Shown: positions 14,969-24,649, numbered from the stretch's first letter. The stretch is 64,000 nucleotides of DNA from Bacteroidales bacterium (GCA_015061285.1 SUWW01000017.1:32898-96897), one strand, 5' to 3'. Notes: generated from the sequence alone by a model not told the origin. Numbers and translations: made by a program.

Positions 14969-17803
14969 ATGAATAAAAAACAGCTACTAATCTTTGCATT
15001 GGGCGGCATGTTTGTGTTGCCTACTTATGCGCAAAAAATCGATTTCGACACGAGCAACAGAGTCGGTCAACTCACCGAACTCAACTACACTTCGTGGGTA
15101 GTGTCGGCTGGCGAGAGTTCTTCGCTCGAAACCGTCGATGCCGATGGAAATGCTATAACCATAACTATTGATGCAAATAATGTCAACGACTGTGTGGTAA
15201 ACTCCAATTGGGGAAACAAGTGCTCAAATTCGATTCTTCTCGAGGATGCTGCTATCGTCTATGGTAAAGATGGCACTGATTTGAAGAAAAACTATACCGA
15301 TAAGTCCGTCACGATGAATTTCAGCTTCTCAGGACTAAAGTCGGGTGTACATACCATTCAATTCTATCTAAATATCACTGATAGAGGAGTATACGATAAT
15401 CCTGCTCCACTTTCGATCTATGCCAACGGCGTGGAGGTTCAGAGTGGTATAATTATGTCGAAATGTGTCAATGCTATAGCCGATGTTACTACTGTAAGTA
15501 CTTCGTTTACAGCTGTCGAAGGCGAAACTTCGATTGTTAGCATAGTATCGAAACCCGTCGAAGGTAACACATATAGCACTACCAATATCTACGTTAGTGC
15601 TATGATGCTCGATGAAGCTAATGTGGCCGATCAAGCTCATACGCCTAACATAGGCACAGAAAACTATCATGCTCCAGCTACCAATGGCTCTATGACTTTA
15701 GGCTGGACTTCAGCTGCAAGTGCCGTTGAAAGCCGCGTGTATATTGGTGAAGAACCTTTCACTATCGATTCCGATGCATCGTCTGTAGAAATGGAATTCT
15801 TAGGCAATACTACGGGTAATACATACGTAGTAACAGGATTGTCGAACCTCAAGAAGTATTATTGGCGAGTAGACCAAGTAAATGCCGAAGGAGTTGTAAC
15901 ACGTGGCGAAAATTGGATTTTCCGTCCACGCCAAGTAGCATTCCCTGGTGCCGAAGGCTATGGCCGTTTTGCTAATGGTGGTCGTGGCGGCAAGGTGGTG
16001 CACGTAACTAACCTCGAAGATAATGGCGACGACATTAATCCTACCGAAGGTTCGCTTCGATATGCTCTAAAGGCTGTTAGTGGTCCTCGCACAATTGTGT
16101 TCGACGTCTCTGGTGTTATTAAGTTGAAGGCTCGCTTAACTTGTTCCGATAGCTATGTTACTATAGCAGGACAAACAGCACCTGGAAAGGGCATACTTAT
16201 AACCAATGGCGCTCTTGGCGTCAACACCGATGGCATCACACGTTTCATTCGTGCGCGTCTTGGCTATCCCGAAGATGGTACCCAAAATACCGATAGAGGT
16301 CTCGATGGTCTTGGTGTGGCAGGCGCTACACACTCCATTGTCGATCACTGCTCTGTAGGCTGGACTATCGATGAGGCTTTCAGTAGCCGAAATTGTAAAA
16401 ACATCACGCTGCAGCGTACTCTAATATCCGAAGCCCTCAACGTGGCCGACCATCCTAACTATAGCAGTGGTACTGCTCATGGTTATGCTGCTACCATTGG
16501 TGGCGACACTGCTTCATATCACCACAATTTGCTTGTTCACAACGAAGGCCGAAACTGGAGCCTTTCGGGGGGTCTTGATGCTACGGGTAGTTATGCTGGC
16601 CATCACGATGTGTTCAACAACGTTGTATACAACTGGGGCGGTCGTGCTACCGATGGCGGTACTCACGAATGCAATTTTGTAAACAACTACTACAAAATGG
16701 GCCCTGCTACTACTAAGACTGTGCTTTTGCAAGCCGACCTTGAAGGAACGGGCTCTGGCACTCAAGAGTATTATGTGAGTGGTAATATTCGTCAAGCTAA
16801 AAACAATGGCGCTCTCACCGAAGATAAGAGTGGTGATACGTATAACTATCGCTGTACAAATGGGCAGGAACTCAACTGGACGGTGTTTGTGTCTGAACCC
16901 TATTTCGAGTCGTATGCAACAATTGAAACGGCTCGTGCTGCATATAAAAACGTGCTCTCCGATGCTGGCTGCTCTCAACCATCGCTCGACGACCACGACA
17001 TACGTATGGTAAATGAAACGCTATCTGGTACTACTTCTACTGTTGGAAGCAAAAGCGGAAAAGCTGGTTTGATAGATCGCGAAACTGATGACGGATGCGA
17101 AGGCCTCGATTGGTATTACGATATTGATAATTTCCCTTGGCTCAAGCGTACCGATAATTTCGATACCGATTCCGATGGTATGCCCGATTGGTGGGAGGCG
17201 ATTGTGGGATCAAATGCCGCCCAAGCCGACAACAACAACGATCCCGATGGCGATGGATATACACTCCTCGAAGACTACCTCAACTGGCTCGCTCAGCCTC
17301 ATTATGCCATTGCTGCTGGCGAAACTGCTATCATCGATTTGAAGCAACTTTTTGCTGGTTACGATAATCAACCTTCGTTCTCGATTGTGTCTGCCGATGA
17401 GGCTCTGAATGCTAATATCGATAATACTTCATTGTCGTTGACGCCAGAACAGACGGCTCTCGATAAGTTGTTTACTATCAGCGTTGAAGCGACCGATGCC
17501 GATAACGTATCTACGCTTTCTCGTGAGATTAATTTCTACGTCACCTCTACGCCCGACGAAACATATTCCGAAGCAATAGCTATTAATAATGATAACGATG
17601 AAACCGACGACAACAACGATACCGGTAACGATACGCCAACTGCTGTCGACAATATTGTTTTCGATGACAATGCTCAGTATGAGGTCTACACTCTCGGTGG
17701 TGTTTATGTAGGTCGTGTCTCGCAAATTGATAATCTCGTAAAAGGTCTATATATACTCCACAAAGTGGGTGACACGGGAAATTCAACTCTGTTCGTAAAG
17801 TAG
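14969..17803 (+). CDS. Secreted pectate-lyase-like polysaccharide lyase
   Basis: The ATG at 14969 gives a signal peptide (MNKKQLLIFALGGMFVLPTYA), better than a TTG start at 14888. After a beta-sandwich and a fibronectin-like part, FPGAEGYGRFANGGRGGKV opens a right-handed beta-helix similar to PL1-type pectate lyases (SLRYALKAV, DGLGV, HCSVGWTIDEAFS). A calcium-type repeat follows (DTDSDGMPDWWE, NDPDGDGYTLLEDYLN). The last 50 residues (YEVYTLGGVYVGRVS and KGLYIL) resemble a T9SS type A sorting tail. It is probably exported and attached at the surface to cut pectin-like material, feeding the nearby transporters. It ends before a strong terminator. Confidence 0.85.
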   Translation: MNKKQLLIFALGGMFVLPTYAQKIDFDTSNRVGQLTELNYTSWVVSAGESSSLETVDADGNAITITIDANNVNDCVVNSNWGNKCSNSILLEDAAIVYGKDGTDLKKNYTDKSVTMNFSFSGLKSGVHTIQFYLNITDRGVYDNPAPLSIYANGVEVQSGIIMSKCVNAIADVTTVSTSFTAVEGETSIVSIVSKPVEGNTYSTTNIYVSAMMLDEANVADQAHTPNIGTENYHAPATNGSMTLGWTSAASAVESRVYIGEEPFTIDSDASSVEMEFLGNTTGNTYVVTGLSNLKKYYWRVDQVNAEGVVTRGENWIFRPRQVAFPGAEGYGRFANGGRGGKVVHVTNLEDNGDDINPTEGSLRYALKAVSGPRTIVFDVSGVIKLKARLTCSDSYVTIAGQTAPGKGILITNGALGVNTDGITRFIRARLGYPEDGTQNTDRGLDGLGVAGATHSIVDHCSVGWTIDEAFSSRNCKNITLQRTLISEALNVADHPNYSSGTAHGYAATIGGDTASYHHNLLVHNEGRNWSLSGGLDATGSYAGHHDVFNNVVYNWGGRATDGGTHECNFVNNYYKMGPATTKTVLLQADLEGTGSGTQEYYVSGNIRQAKNNGALTEDKSGDTYNYRCTNGQELNWTVFVSEPYFESYATIETARAAYKNVLSDAGCSQPSLDDHDIRMVNETLSGTTSTVGSKSGKAGLIDRETDDGCEGLDWYYDIDNFPWLKRTDNFDTDSDGMPDWWEAIVGSNAAQADNNNDPDGDGYTLLEDYLNWLAQPHYAIAAGETAIIDLKQLFAGYDNQPSFSIVSADEALNANIDNTSLSLTPEQTALDKLFTISVEATDADNVSTLSREINFYVTSTPDETYSEAIAINNDNDETDDNNDTGNDTPTAVDNIVFDDNAQYEVYTLGGVYVGRVSQIDNLVKGLYILHKVGDTGNSTLFVK

Positions 17804-17828
17804 AGCATTTATAGTTATTTATATAGAA

Positions 17829-17879
17829 ACGTCGATGGTGTAGGTATGCTTAAACCTATTGCCATCGATGTTTTTTTTT
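17829..17879 (+). terminator. Terminator after the pectate-lyase-like gene
   Basis: A long stem (CGTCGATGG with CCATCGATG, one G-U pair) encloses a second small stem (AGGT/ACCT) and is followed by nine T. It closes the operon ending at 17803. Confidence 0.8.
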
Positions 17880-17978
17880 GTGTGCCTATAATGCCTATTA
17901 TATTCATTAGTTGAACTATATCTTCTGTCTCTCATTTTTCTTAACTTCGCTAAACCTAACCTAAAAACCACTCACCAC

Positions 17979-20189
17979 ATGAAAATGCCATTGGTCGATG
18001 AGAAAACGCAGTTGTTTTCTGCATATAGAAAACTATTGAAGACGACTGCTGATATGCGCGAAGAAGACGATATACATAAAATACGCGCTTTCTTCGCTAC
18101 AATTCCAAACTTGAATTTGAAAGAGTGTAAGGCTACAGGCTATACGTGTTTGCAGCATATGCTCGAAGTGGCCAATGTGGTAGTTGATGAAATAGGTCTT
18201 GGACGTGTGGCGGCGTTAGCGGCAATTCTATACGAAATAATGCAGCATTCCACCATTCAACGCGATGAAGTTGTTCGCTTGTTTGGTGAGCAAACAGCAA
18301 CCGTTGTCGATGGATTGTCGAAAGTTTGCGAACTCTACCAACGTAATACCTCTATCGAGAGTGAAAACTTTCGTAAGTTGCTATTCACCTTTGCACAAGA
18401 TGTGCGAGTTATTCTTGTCATTCTTGCCGACCGCTTGGCTCTGATGCGTCATTTGCGTCAATTTCCCGAAGACGATCAATTGCGCATAGGTCGCGAAGTG
18501 GGCCAGTTGTATGCTCCTATGGCTCACCGTATGGGATTGTATGGTATGAAGAGCGAGATGGAAGACCTCTCTATGAAGTATACCAATCGTGAGGTCTATC
18601 TCGAAATAGCCCGCAAACTGAATGAAACAAAGCGCAGCCGCGATGCCTACATCGATAATTTTATTGCTCCTCTGCGCGAACGCCTCGATGCCACTGGCAT
18701 GAAATACGAGATGAAGGGGCGCACTAAGACTATTAGTTCTATATACAACAAACTCAAAAAATCGAACGTCGATATTGAAGGCATTTACGATCTCTTTGCT
18801 ATACGTATAATAATAGACTGCCCGCTCGATATGGAGAAAGCTGCCTGCTGGCGTGCTTATTCTATTGTTACCGACCTCTATCAACCCAACCCTACACGCC
18901 TAAAAGATTGGATTTCGGTGCCTAAGGGTAATGGTTATGAAAGCCTACATATCACTGTGCTCGGCCCACAAAATCGTTGGGTTGAGGTGCAAATACGTAC
19001 GGCTCGTATGGACGAAGTGGCCGAAAAGGGTTTTGCTGCACACTGGAAATACAAGGGTATCAAGACAGAATCGAGTATGGAAAAATGGCTCTCGAATATC
19101 CGAGAAGTGCTTGAAAATCCAGAACTTACGACTGTCGATTTTATCGAAGATTTCAAACTTAACCTCTACGACAAAGAGGTGTTCGCCTTCACACCCAAAG
19201 GCGAACTGCGACGCTTGGCCAAAGGGGCTACAGTGCTCGATTTTGCATTCGACATACACTCTAAAGTTGGCTGCCATTGTGTAGGAGCTATAGTCAACGA
19301 GCGAAATGTAACCATCAAGTATGTAATACAAAATGGCGATCAGGTCGAAATACTCACTTCGCCGCGTCAGGAGCCAAAGCAAGATTGGATGTCGTTGGTT
19401 ACCACAAGCCATGCGCGTGCTAAGTTGCGTCAAGCACTCAAGGAAAAGATATTCAAGCAGAGTGAAGTCGGACGCGAGATGCTCGACCGTAGGTTCAAAA
19501 ATTGGAAAATAGATCTCACCGACACTCTTCTGCATGATATGATGCATAAGTTTGGCTATAAGGATATTAACATATTCCTTAGCGATGTTGGTGAGGAAAA
19601 AATACAACCGCAGCAGATAAAGAATTTTGTCGATGAACAGATGCGCGAAGAACAAGAGAAAACACCCGAAAAGGCTATCTCTGCCGATAAATTTCGCCAT
19701 CGCGAAGAAGCACGAACAGAGGACAGCCGCAATGTGTTGCGTATCGATAGTTCGCTCACCGACATCAACTTTACTCTCGCTAAATGTTGTTCGCCTATTT
19801 ATGGTGATAATATTTTCGCCTTCATCACTGCCGCTGGAGGTCTAAAAGTTCACCGTATTGGTTGTCCTAACGAAGCTGAGATGCGTCGTAAGTTTCCGTA
19901 TCGCATTCAGCCTGCTGAGTGGGTTGGTTCTAATGGCGACTTGAAGCCTATCGATATGCGCATCACTGGTTCTAACGATATTGCTATTCTGTCTAATATC
20001 ACTCAACTTTTAACCAAAGATGGTTCATTGCGTGTGCGTTCCATTAATGTTAATTCTACCGAAGGTGGCTTCGAAGGCGATGTCACAATTCTTGTGGCCT
20101 CCGATGCTACACTCGATAATGTTGTGAAGAAAATAAAAACGGTAAGAGGTGTTTATAATGTTGAATTGCTCAACAAGGGTGGTAAGTAG
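17979..20189 (+). CDS. relA: RelA/SpoT family (p)ppGpp synthetase with a degenerate hydrolase domain
   Basis: The 736-residue protein has the full long-RSH layout: HD hydrolase-like region (about 50-200), synthetase (245-360), TGS (about 390-450) and a C-terminal ACT region. In the hydrolase part the key His-Asp is replaced by Tyr85-Glu86 (ILYEIMQH), and the neighbouring Glu-Asp by Gln-His; the usual Asn in the second signature is Leu. Hydrolysis of (p)ppGpp is therefore very unlikely. The synthetase core is intact (GRTKTISSIYNKL, RLKD at 307-310, NGYESLHITVLGP, EVQIRT), so it probably makes (p)ppGpp in stress. The RXKD motif is typical of bifunctional Rel rather than classic RelA, suggesting that the dead domain arose from a bifunctional ancestor. 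Confidence 0.9.
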   Translation: MKMPLVDEKTQLFSAYRKLLKTTADMREEDDIHKIRAFFATIPNLNLKECKATGYTCLQHMLEVANVVVDEIGLGRVAALAAILYEIMQHSTIQRDEVVRLFGEQTATVVDGLSKVCELYQRNTSIESENFRKLLFTFAQDVRVILVILADRLALMRHLRQFPEDDQLRIGREVGQLYAPMAHRMGLYGMKSEMEDLSMKYTNREVYLEIARKLNETKRSRDAYIDNFIAPLRERLDATGMKYEMKGRTKTISSIYNKLKKSNVDIEGIYDLFAIRIIIDCPLDMEKAACWRAYSIVTDLYQPNPTRLKDWISVPKGNGYESLHITVLGPQNRWVEVQIRTARMDEVAEKGFAAHWKYKGIKTESSMEKWLSNIREVLENPELTTVDFIEDFKLNLYDKEVFAFTPKGELRRLAKGATVLDFAFDIHSKVGCHCVGAIVNERNVTIKYVIQNGDQVEILTSPRQEPKQDWMSLVTTSHARAKLRQALKEKIFKQSEVGREMLDRRFKNWKIDLTDTLLHDMMHKFGYKDINIFLSDVGEEKIQPQQIKNFVDEQMREEQEKTPEKAISADKFRHREEARTEDSRNVLRIDSSLTDINFTLAKCCSPIYGDNIFAFITAAGGLKVHRIGCPNEAEMRRKFPYRIQPAEWVGSNGDLKPIDMRITGSNDIAILSNITQLLTKDGSLRVRSINVNSTEGGFEGDVTILVASDATLDNVVKKIKTVRGVYNVELLNKGGK

Positions 20190-20216
20190 GAATTTTATTT
20201 GAGATATATATAAGCA

Positions 20217-20254
20217 AACAGCCTCGACACAATTTCGTCGAGGCTGCTTGTTTT
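20217..20254. terminator. Bidirectional terminator between relA and kdsA
   Basis: A 10-bp perfect stem (CAGCCTCGAC with its complement, 20219-20246) has T-rich flanks on both strands: CTTGTTTTTT on the plus strand and TTTGCTT on the minus strand. It can serve both convergent genes. Confidence 0.8.
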
Positions 20255-21070
20255 TTAGAATTTTGCTACTGTTTCGTGTATGGCAATCAAATGCTGCATC
20301 AATCCTCTGAAGAGGTCTATTTGTAGCATATTAGCTCCGTCCGATTTGGCATTTTTAGGATCAGGGTGAGTCTCCAAGAATATACCATCGAGACCGACAG
20401 CAACACCAGCGCGAGCTATTGTCTCTATAAGTTCGGGTTTGCCTCCCGTCACACCCGACGATTGGTTGGGCTGTTGCAGCGAGTGCGTGATGTCGAGCAC
20501 CACAGGGGCAAATTGGCGCATCACAGGCAATCCGCGGAAATCTACCACCAAATCTTGGTAACCCATCATTGTGCCTCGGTCGGTTATGAGCACATTGCTG
20601 TTGCCGCTATCTATCACTTTACGAACAGCGTGTTGCATAGCTTCTGGTGCAAGGAATTGCCCTTTCTTTATGTTTACCACTTTGCCTGTGGCTGCTGCAG
20701 CTTGAAGTATGTCAGTTTGGCGGCAGAGAAATGCTGGCACTTGTAGCACATCTACATATTCTGCTGCCATAGGAGCCTCAGCCGCTGAATGAAAATCGGT
20801 GACCACGGGAATGTCGAATTCTTTGCCCACGCGTGCAAGTATTTTGAGTGCCTTCTCGTCGCCTATGCCGCTGAACGAATCGATGCGCGAGCGATTAGCT
20901 TTTCTATACGAGCCTTTGAAGATGAGTGGCAATTTCAGTTCGTCGCACTCTTTCACAAGTCGTTCGGCAATCTTGAGAGCCATCTCTTCTCCCTCTATTA
21001 CGCAAGGTCCTGCCATAACAAAGAATCGTCCGGCATCGGTGTGCTTGAGCTTGGGTATGTTTATGTTCAT
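20255..21070 (-). CDS. kdsA: 3-deoxy-8-phosphooctulonate synthase
   Basis: The protein condenses phosphoenolpyruvate with arabinose-5-phosphate to give KDO-8-phosphate for lipopolysaccharide. Matching motifs are VMAGPCVIEGE at the start, then GSYRKANRSR, VTDFHSAAEA, DVLQVPAFLCRQTD, DRGTMMGY and VGLDGIFLETHPDP. Cys23 in AGPCVIE is the metal ligand found in the metal-dependent class (the metal-independent class has Asn here). The ATG at 21070 is preferred to an upstream one at 21097, which would add nine Lys/Asn-rich residues. A TAATTTTG -7 box lies just upstream. Confidence 0.93.
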   Translation of the reverse strand: MNINIPKLKHTDAGRFFVMAGPCVIEGEEMALKIAERLVKECDELKLPLIFKGSYRKANRSRIDSFSGIGDEKALKILARVGKEFDIPVVTDFHSAAEAPMAAEYVDVLQVPAFLCRQTDILQAAAATGKVVNIKKGQFLAPEAMQHAVRKVIDSGNSNVLITDRGTMMGYQDLVVDFRGLPVMRQFAPVVLDITHSLQQPNQSSGVTGGKPELIETIARAGVAVGLDGIFLETHPDPKNAKSDGANMLQIDLFRGLMQHLIAIHETVAKF

Positions 21071-21094
21071 TGTTTCGTTTTTTTTGTTTTGACG

Positions 21095-21102
21095 CAAAAT
21101 TA
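21095..21102 (-). promoter_or_regulatory. Possible -7 box of kdsA
   Basis: TAATTTTG on the minus strand matches TAnnTTTG. No clear TTTG box was found at the usual distance, so support is partial. The box ends about 25 bp before the chosen start codon. Confidence 0.35.
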
Positions 21103-21288
21103 ATGTGTAGTTGTCATTATTTGTATAATTACGCGAATGGCTTCATAATGAAAAAAATCGCACGCACAGTATGAGAATTTGTTGCAGACAATCATTGGTG
21201 TTTTTGTGAAATATGTAATCGGTAATTAATATAATTTTACGCCTTGGAATAAATAAAACATAATTCATTACTAAAAATACCTCTAAAA

Positions 21289-22131
21289 ATGGAAAACGCA
21301 TCCGATTTTGGAAATGTGTCAAGCTTGGTAAAAGAGTTTTTACCAGTTGCATTGAGCTATGGCAAGATGCTCATAGTGGCTATATTAATGCTTGTTGTCG
21401 GCTTCTGGCTGATAAAAAAAGTTGTTTTGGCTTTGCGTAAGGTGTTGTTAACTCGCAATATCGATTCTACGCTTACTCCGTTCATCATTAGTCTTGTAAC
21501 TATTTCGCTAAAAGTTCTTCTCGTTATTAGTGCCGTCACTTATGTAGGCATACCAATGACGTCGTTTGTAGCCATCTTGGGTGCAGCATCGTTGGCTATA
21601 GGTATGGCATTTTCGGGAACGTTGCAGAATTTTGCAGGTGGCGTAATGATTCTTGTCTTTCGTCCTTTCAAAGTAGGCGATTTTATTGAGGCTCAAGGCT
21701 ATATGGGTGTAGTTAGAGAGATTCAGATATTCAACACTATAGTAACTACGGGCGACAACAAGACCATAATTATTCCTAACGGTGGCCTCTCAACTGGTTC
21801 GCTCATCAACTATTCTCACATGCCAGAGCGCCGAGTCGACCTTACGTTCGGTATTGGTTATGGCGACGACATTGATAAAGCTTATGCAGCTATAAAGGCA
21901 GTTATCGACCGCAACGAAAAAATCATCAAAGATCAGCCAGGTCGTGAACCTTTCATGCATGTAGGCAACCTCGGCGACAATAGCGTAGATATTACCGTGC
22001 GTGTGTGGGTCGAGAGCGCAAACTATTGGGATGTGTTCTTCTACATGAACGAGTTTGTGAAGAAAGAGTTCGACGCTCAAGGCATCTCTATTCCTTTCCC
22101 TCAGCGCGATGTACATATTGTGAAAGATTAG
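21289..22131 (+). CDS. Small-conductance mechanosensitive channel, MscS family
   Basis: The 280-residue protein has three N-terminal membrane helices, the last being the Gly/Ala-rich pore helix (LGAASLAIGMAFSGTLQNFAGG). The soluble beta domain follows directly (VFRPFKVGDFIEA, then NTIVTTGDNKTIIIPNG). The length is normal for MscS. It opens under membrane tension to release ions during osmotic downshock. A DUF3078 outer-membrane gene follows 46 bp later and may be cotranscribed. Confidence 0.9.
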   Translation: MENASDFGNVSSLVKEFLPVALSYGKMLIVAILMLVVGFWLIKKVVLALRKVLLTRNIDSTLTPFIISLVTISLKVLLVISAVTYVGIPMTSFVAILGAASLAIGMAFSGTLQNFAGGVMILVFRPFKVGDFIEAQGYMGVVREIQIFNTIVTTGDNKTIIIPNGGLSTGSLINYSHMPERRVDLTFGIGYGDDIDKAYAAIKAVIDRNEKIIKDQPGREPFMHVGNLGDNSVDITVRVWVESANYWDVFFYMNEFVKKEFDAQGISIPFPQRDVHIVKD

Positions 22132-22177
22132 AGAGAATAGAAAGTTCGAAATACTACATACATATAAATACTAAACA

Positions 22178-23110
22178 ATGAAAAAAGTTCTATTCACCAT
22201 TATCGCTGCAATGTCCACTATTGGTGTTTTTGCTCAGGAAGCTGCCGCGACAACAGAGAATAAAGAGCCTGAAAGTCCTTGGAAAACAGGTGGCAATGGC
22301 TCTTTCACGTTCAATCAAATTTCGTTCAAAAACTGGGCTGCCGGTGGTAAAAACTCAGTCACTGGTACGTTCCTATTCAAGACATTCGCCAACTATAAGT
22401 CAGAAAATGCTACGTGGGACAACACCCTCGACCTTGGTTATGGTCTGACGAAATATAAAAGTGAAGATGTGCAAAAGTCGGAAGATAAAATCCAATTTAC
22501 TTCTAACTATGGCTACAACGCCTACAAGCACAAGTGGTACTATTCGGTGCTCTTCGATTTCAAAACGCAGTTCGCCAATGGTTATAAATATGATGGTAGC
22601 CAAATAGTGGATACGGTTTCTAAGTTTATGAACCCTGCATATATCAATCTCTCGATAGGTATGCTTTATAAACCTTCGGATGTATTATCGCTCTTCATCT
22701 CGCCTCTCACTGGTCGTACGACAATTGTTTCAGACACCATCTTCGCTCCAAGCTACGGCGTCGATGCAAATAAGCATGCTCGTTTTGAGTATGGTGCTAC
22801 TGTGAAACTTACTGTAGATAAAAAGGAGATTGTTAAGAATGTTGATTATTTCCTCAATGCTACGGCTTTCTCTAACCTTGCCGACCATCCTGAGCACATA
22901 GATATTGATATGGAAACTGGTTTCAATATGCACGTTAACGATTGGCTTACTGCTATATTGAAATTCAACGTTCTCTTCGATGACGATATTAAGTACAAAG
23001 AGGCTTATACCTATGAAGAAGATGGCGAACTCAAAACTGGCATTCGCGAACGTGGTGCTCGTGTTCAGTTCAAAGAGCTCTTCGGTTTTGGTTTAGCATT
23101 CCATTGGTAA
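22178..23110 (+). CDS. DUF3078 outer-membrane protein
   Basis: The 310-residue protein has a signal peptide (MKKVLFTIIAAMSTIGVFAQ) and the Trp/Gly-rich beginning typical of DUF3078 (FNQISFKNWAAGGKNS). Alternating residues and a C-terminal aromatic (FGLAFHW) indicate an outer-membrane beta-barrel. The family is widespread in Bacteroidota without a known function. It ends 26 bp before a strong terminator. Confidence 0.8.
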   Translation: MKKVLFTIIAAMSTIGVFAQEAAATTENKEPESPWKTGGNGSFTFNQISFKNWAAGGKNSVTGTFLFKTFANYKSENATWDNTLDLGYGLTKYKSEDVQKSEDKIQFTSNYGYNAYKHKWYYSVLFDFKTQFANGYKYDGSQIVDTVSKFMNPAYINLSIGMLYKPSDVLSLFISPLTGRTTIVSDTIFAPSYGVDANKHARFEYGATVKLTVDKKEIVKNVDYFLNATAFSNLADHPEHIDIDMETGFNMHVNDWLTAILKFNVLFDDDIKYKEAYTYEEDGELKTGIRERGARVQFKELFGFGLAFHW

Positions 23111-23135
23111 TAACTACTATTGCGGATAATTGTTC

Positions 23136-23166
23136 AGACGGGTAGCTTTGCGCCCGTCTTTTTTTT
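23136..23166 (+). terminator. Terminator after the DUF3078 gene
   Basis: GACGGG and CCCGTC form a stem with a 10-nt loop followed by eight T. Confidence 0.85.
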
Positions 23167-23333
23167 ATGTATACAATGACAAACGAAGAGTTGGAGCGAG
23201 GAATGTGCGATAGAACCGAACGCCTCCTTGGTGCTGATGCGATGGAAAAAATCAGGTAGAAACGTGTTATAATATTTGGTGTAGGTGGTGTAGGTAGCTG
23301 GTGCGCCGAGAGTTTAGTTCGCTCAGGCTTCCG
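23167..23333 (+). pseudogene. tcdA: Decayed 5' fragment of tcdA (tRNA t6A dehydratase)
   Basis: The translation DRTERLLGADAMEKIR, an in-frame TAG (23260-23262 region), then KRVIIFGVGGVGSWCAESL matches the start of TcdA, the ThiF-like enzyme that cyclises t6A in tRNA. The nucleotide-binding Gly motif is visible. After about 55 codons the similarity ends and the rest of the gene (about 190 codons) is absent. Both the internal stop and the truncation show that it is dead. The remnant lies between two terminators. Confidence 0.85.
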
Positions 23334-23360
23334 TCTTAGAATAAGCACGATTCTATATAT

Positions 23361-23400
23361 CAAAAAAAATTCTGCCCACCATTTCAGTGAGCAGAATTCT
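23361..23400 (-). terminator. Terminator after the beta-barrel gene
   Basis: ATTCTGC and its complement, extended by CAC/GTG, form a stem; on the minus strand it is followed by eight T. It serves the gene at 23426-24103. Confidence 0.8.
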
Positions 23401-23425
23401 TTTTATTGCGCTTATTTATAAATAA

Positions 23426-24103
23426 TTACAATGTGTATTTGAAACCTAAGCCTACAGCAGTAATGGTGTTGTCGATGCCCCAGCTGAAGCTGTTGGTTGA
23501 GTTGTCGTCGTAGTCACCAGTAGTCTCTTTTCCATCTTCTTCCTTGCCCCATTTGGTAGATTTTGAATGGCGGAAGCTAATCCAACCCAAACCAAGACTT
23601 GCGCTAACATAAAGGCGGTCGGTGGCGCGATATTCAAAGTTTGCAAGGTTGACGCCGAAACCAAAGCCAACACTCTTGTGCCAATCTTTGTTTTTGTCGT
23701 CTTGAATGCTGGTATACTTGTTAAGACTGAGTGTTACGTTAGCCTTTGGAGCCCAATAGAGTTTCTCGGTCAAACCTACATAGTAGTTAGCCACAGGACC
23801 GAAAGCAAATGTTCTGTTACGGTCTTTAGCATTGCCGTAGGTGCTTTCAGGTGCGCTATCTTTGCTTACGCTTACGCTTGCAGTAGCTTGAAAACCAAGG
23901 CTAAACTTGTCGCTAAAGAAATAACCAAATTCTGGGTTGAGTGAGAATGAGAAGTTGCCACTTTTCACTTTTTCGTCGGAGCCAGAAGATGTGCGGCTAC
24001 CACCAAATTCAAAAGTATTTCCCAAATAGAGAGAACCGGCTCTTTGAGCCATCATGCTGCCAGCGCACATTGCACAAGCAGCGATGAGAATAAGTTTTTT
24101 CAT
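23426..24103 (-). CDS. Outer-membrane beta-barrel protein
   Basis: The 225-residue protein has a signal peptide (MKKLILIAACAMCAGSMMAQ) and a small-barrel pattern with alternating hydrophobic residues, ending LGFKYTL. Motifs such as NPEFGYFFSDKFSLGF and PKANVTLSLN fit the porin-family beta-barrel (OMP_b-brl) group. It probably sits in the outer membrane; the substrate or role is not known. It has its own terminator downstream. Confidence 0.8.
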   Translation of the reverse strand: MKKLILIAACAMCAGSMMAQRAGSLYLGNTFEFGGSRTSSGSDEKVKSGNFSFSLNPEFGYFFSDKFSLGFQATASVSVSKDSAPESTYGNAKDRNRTFAFGPVANYYVGLTEKLYWAPKANVTLSLNKYTSIQDDKNKDWHKSVGFGFGVNLANFEYRATDRLYVSASLGLGWISFRHSKSTKWGKEEDGKETTGDYDDNSTNSFSWGIDNTITAVGLGFKYTL

Positions 24104-24262
24104 CGTATTGTTAATAATGTATAATAAAATATTGCAAATATAACAAAATTCGATGTATAGCTTATCATCAATGGTTGATGATTTGCCTATGTTGTCGTAG
24201 TTGTTGTTATTAATATCGATTATCTACACGCCAAATAATGTAACAAATTCATTCCAAAACGA

Positions 24263-24291
24263 ATTGCGGTGTAATAAATATATTACATTTG
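24263..24291 (+). promoter_or_regulatory. Possible promoter of the toxin-antitoxin remnant
   Basis: TACATTTG (24284-24291) matches TAnnTTTG, and ATTG (24263-24266) lies 17 bp upstream as a weak -33 box. The -7 box ends 4 bp before the toxin ATG, so the mRNA would be nearly leaderless. Confidence 0.4.
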
Positions 24292-24295
24292 CGGC

Positions 24296-24648
24296 ATGGG
24301 CGAGTATATAAGAGAAACCATCCATTCTCATGAATATGATGAATATTATGAGGGCCTCGATGCAAGGACGAAAACAAAATTCGACTATGTAGAGGCTATC
24401 ATAAAACTCAGTATGTAGTGAACTCGAAGTTTGTGAAAAATATCGAAGGAACAGAATTTTATGAGGCTCGCATTTCAGTGGGTACCGATGAACATCGAAC
24501 GATAGTTTTTGCAATAGATTCTCGCTCGTTTATAGAATGCAAGCGAGTACTTTTTCTGAATACGTTTCTAAAAAAGAGTACCAAACAGTATAAAAGTGAA
24601 GTAGAAATTGCGCGACATATTTTGAACAAATATACCATAGGAGGATAG
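24296..24648 (+). pseudogene. RelE/HigB-like toxin gene broken by a one-base frameshift
   Basis: The first frame (MGEYIRETIHSHEYDEYYEG to about 24410) and the second (QYVVNSKFVKNIEGTEFYEA onwards, to 24648) together give a complete HigB/RelE-family mRNA-interferase-like toxin of about 117 residues. They are offset by one base at the A-run around 24402-24409, where one A appears missing. Both parts look like good protein, so the mutation is probably recent. A programmed -1 shift or a sequencing error at the homopolymer cannot be excluded. The antitoxin follows with 1 bp spacing after a GGAGG site. Confidence 0.8.
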
Positions 24649-24649
24649 G

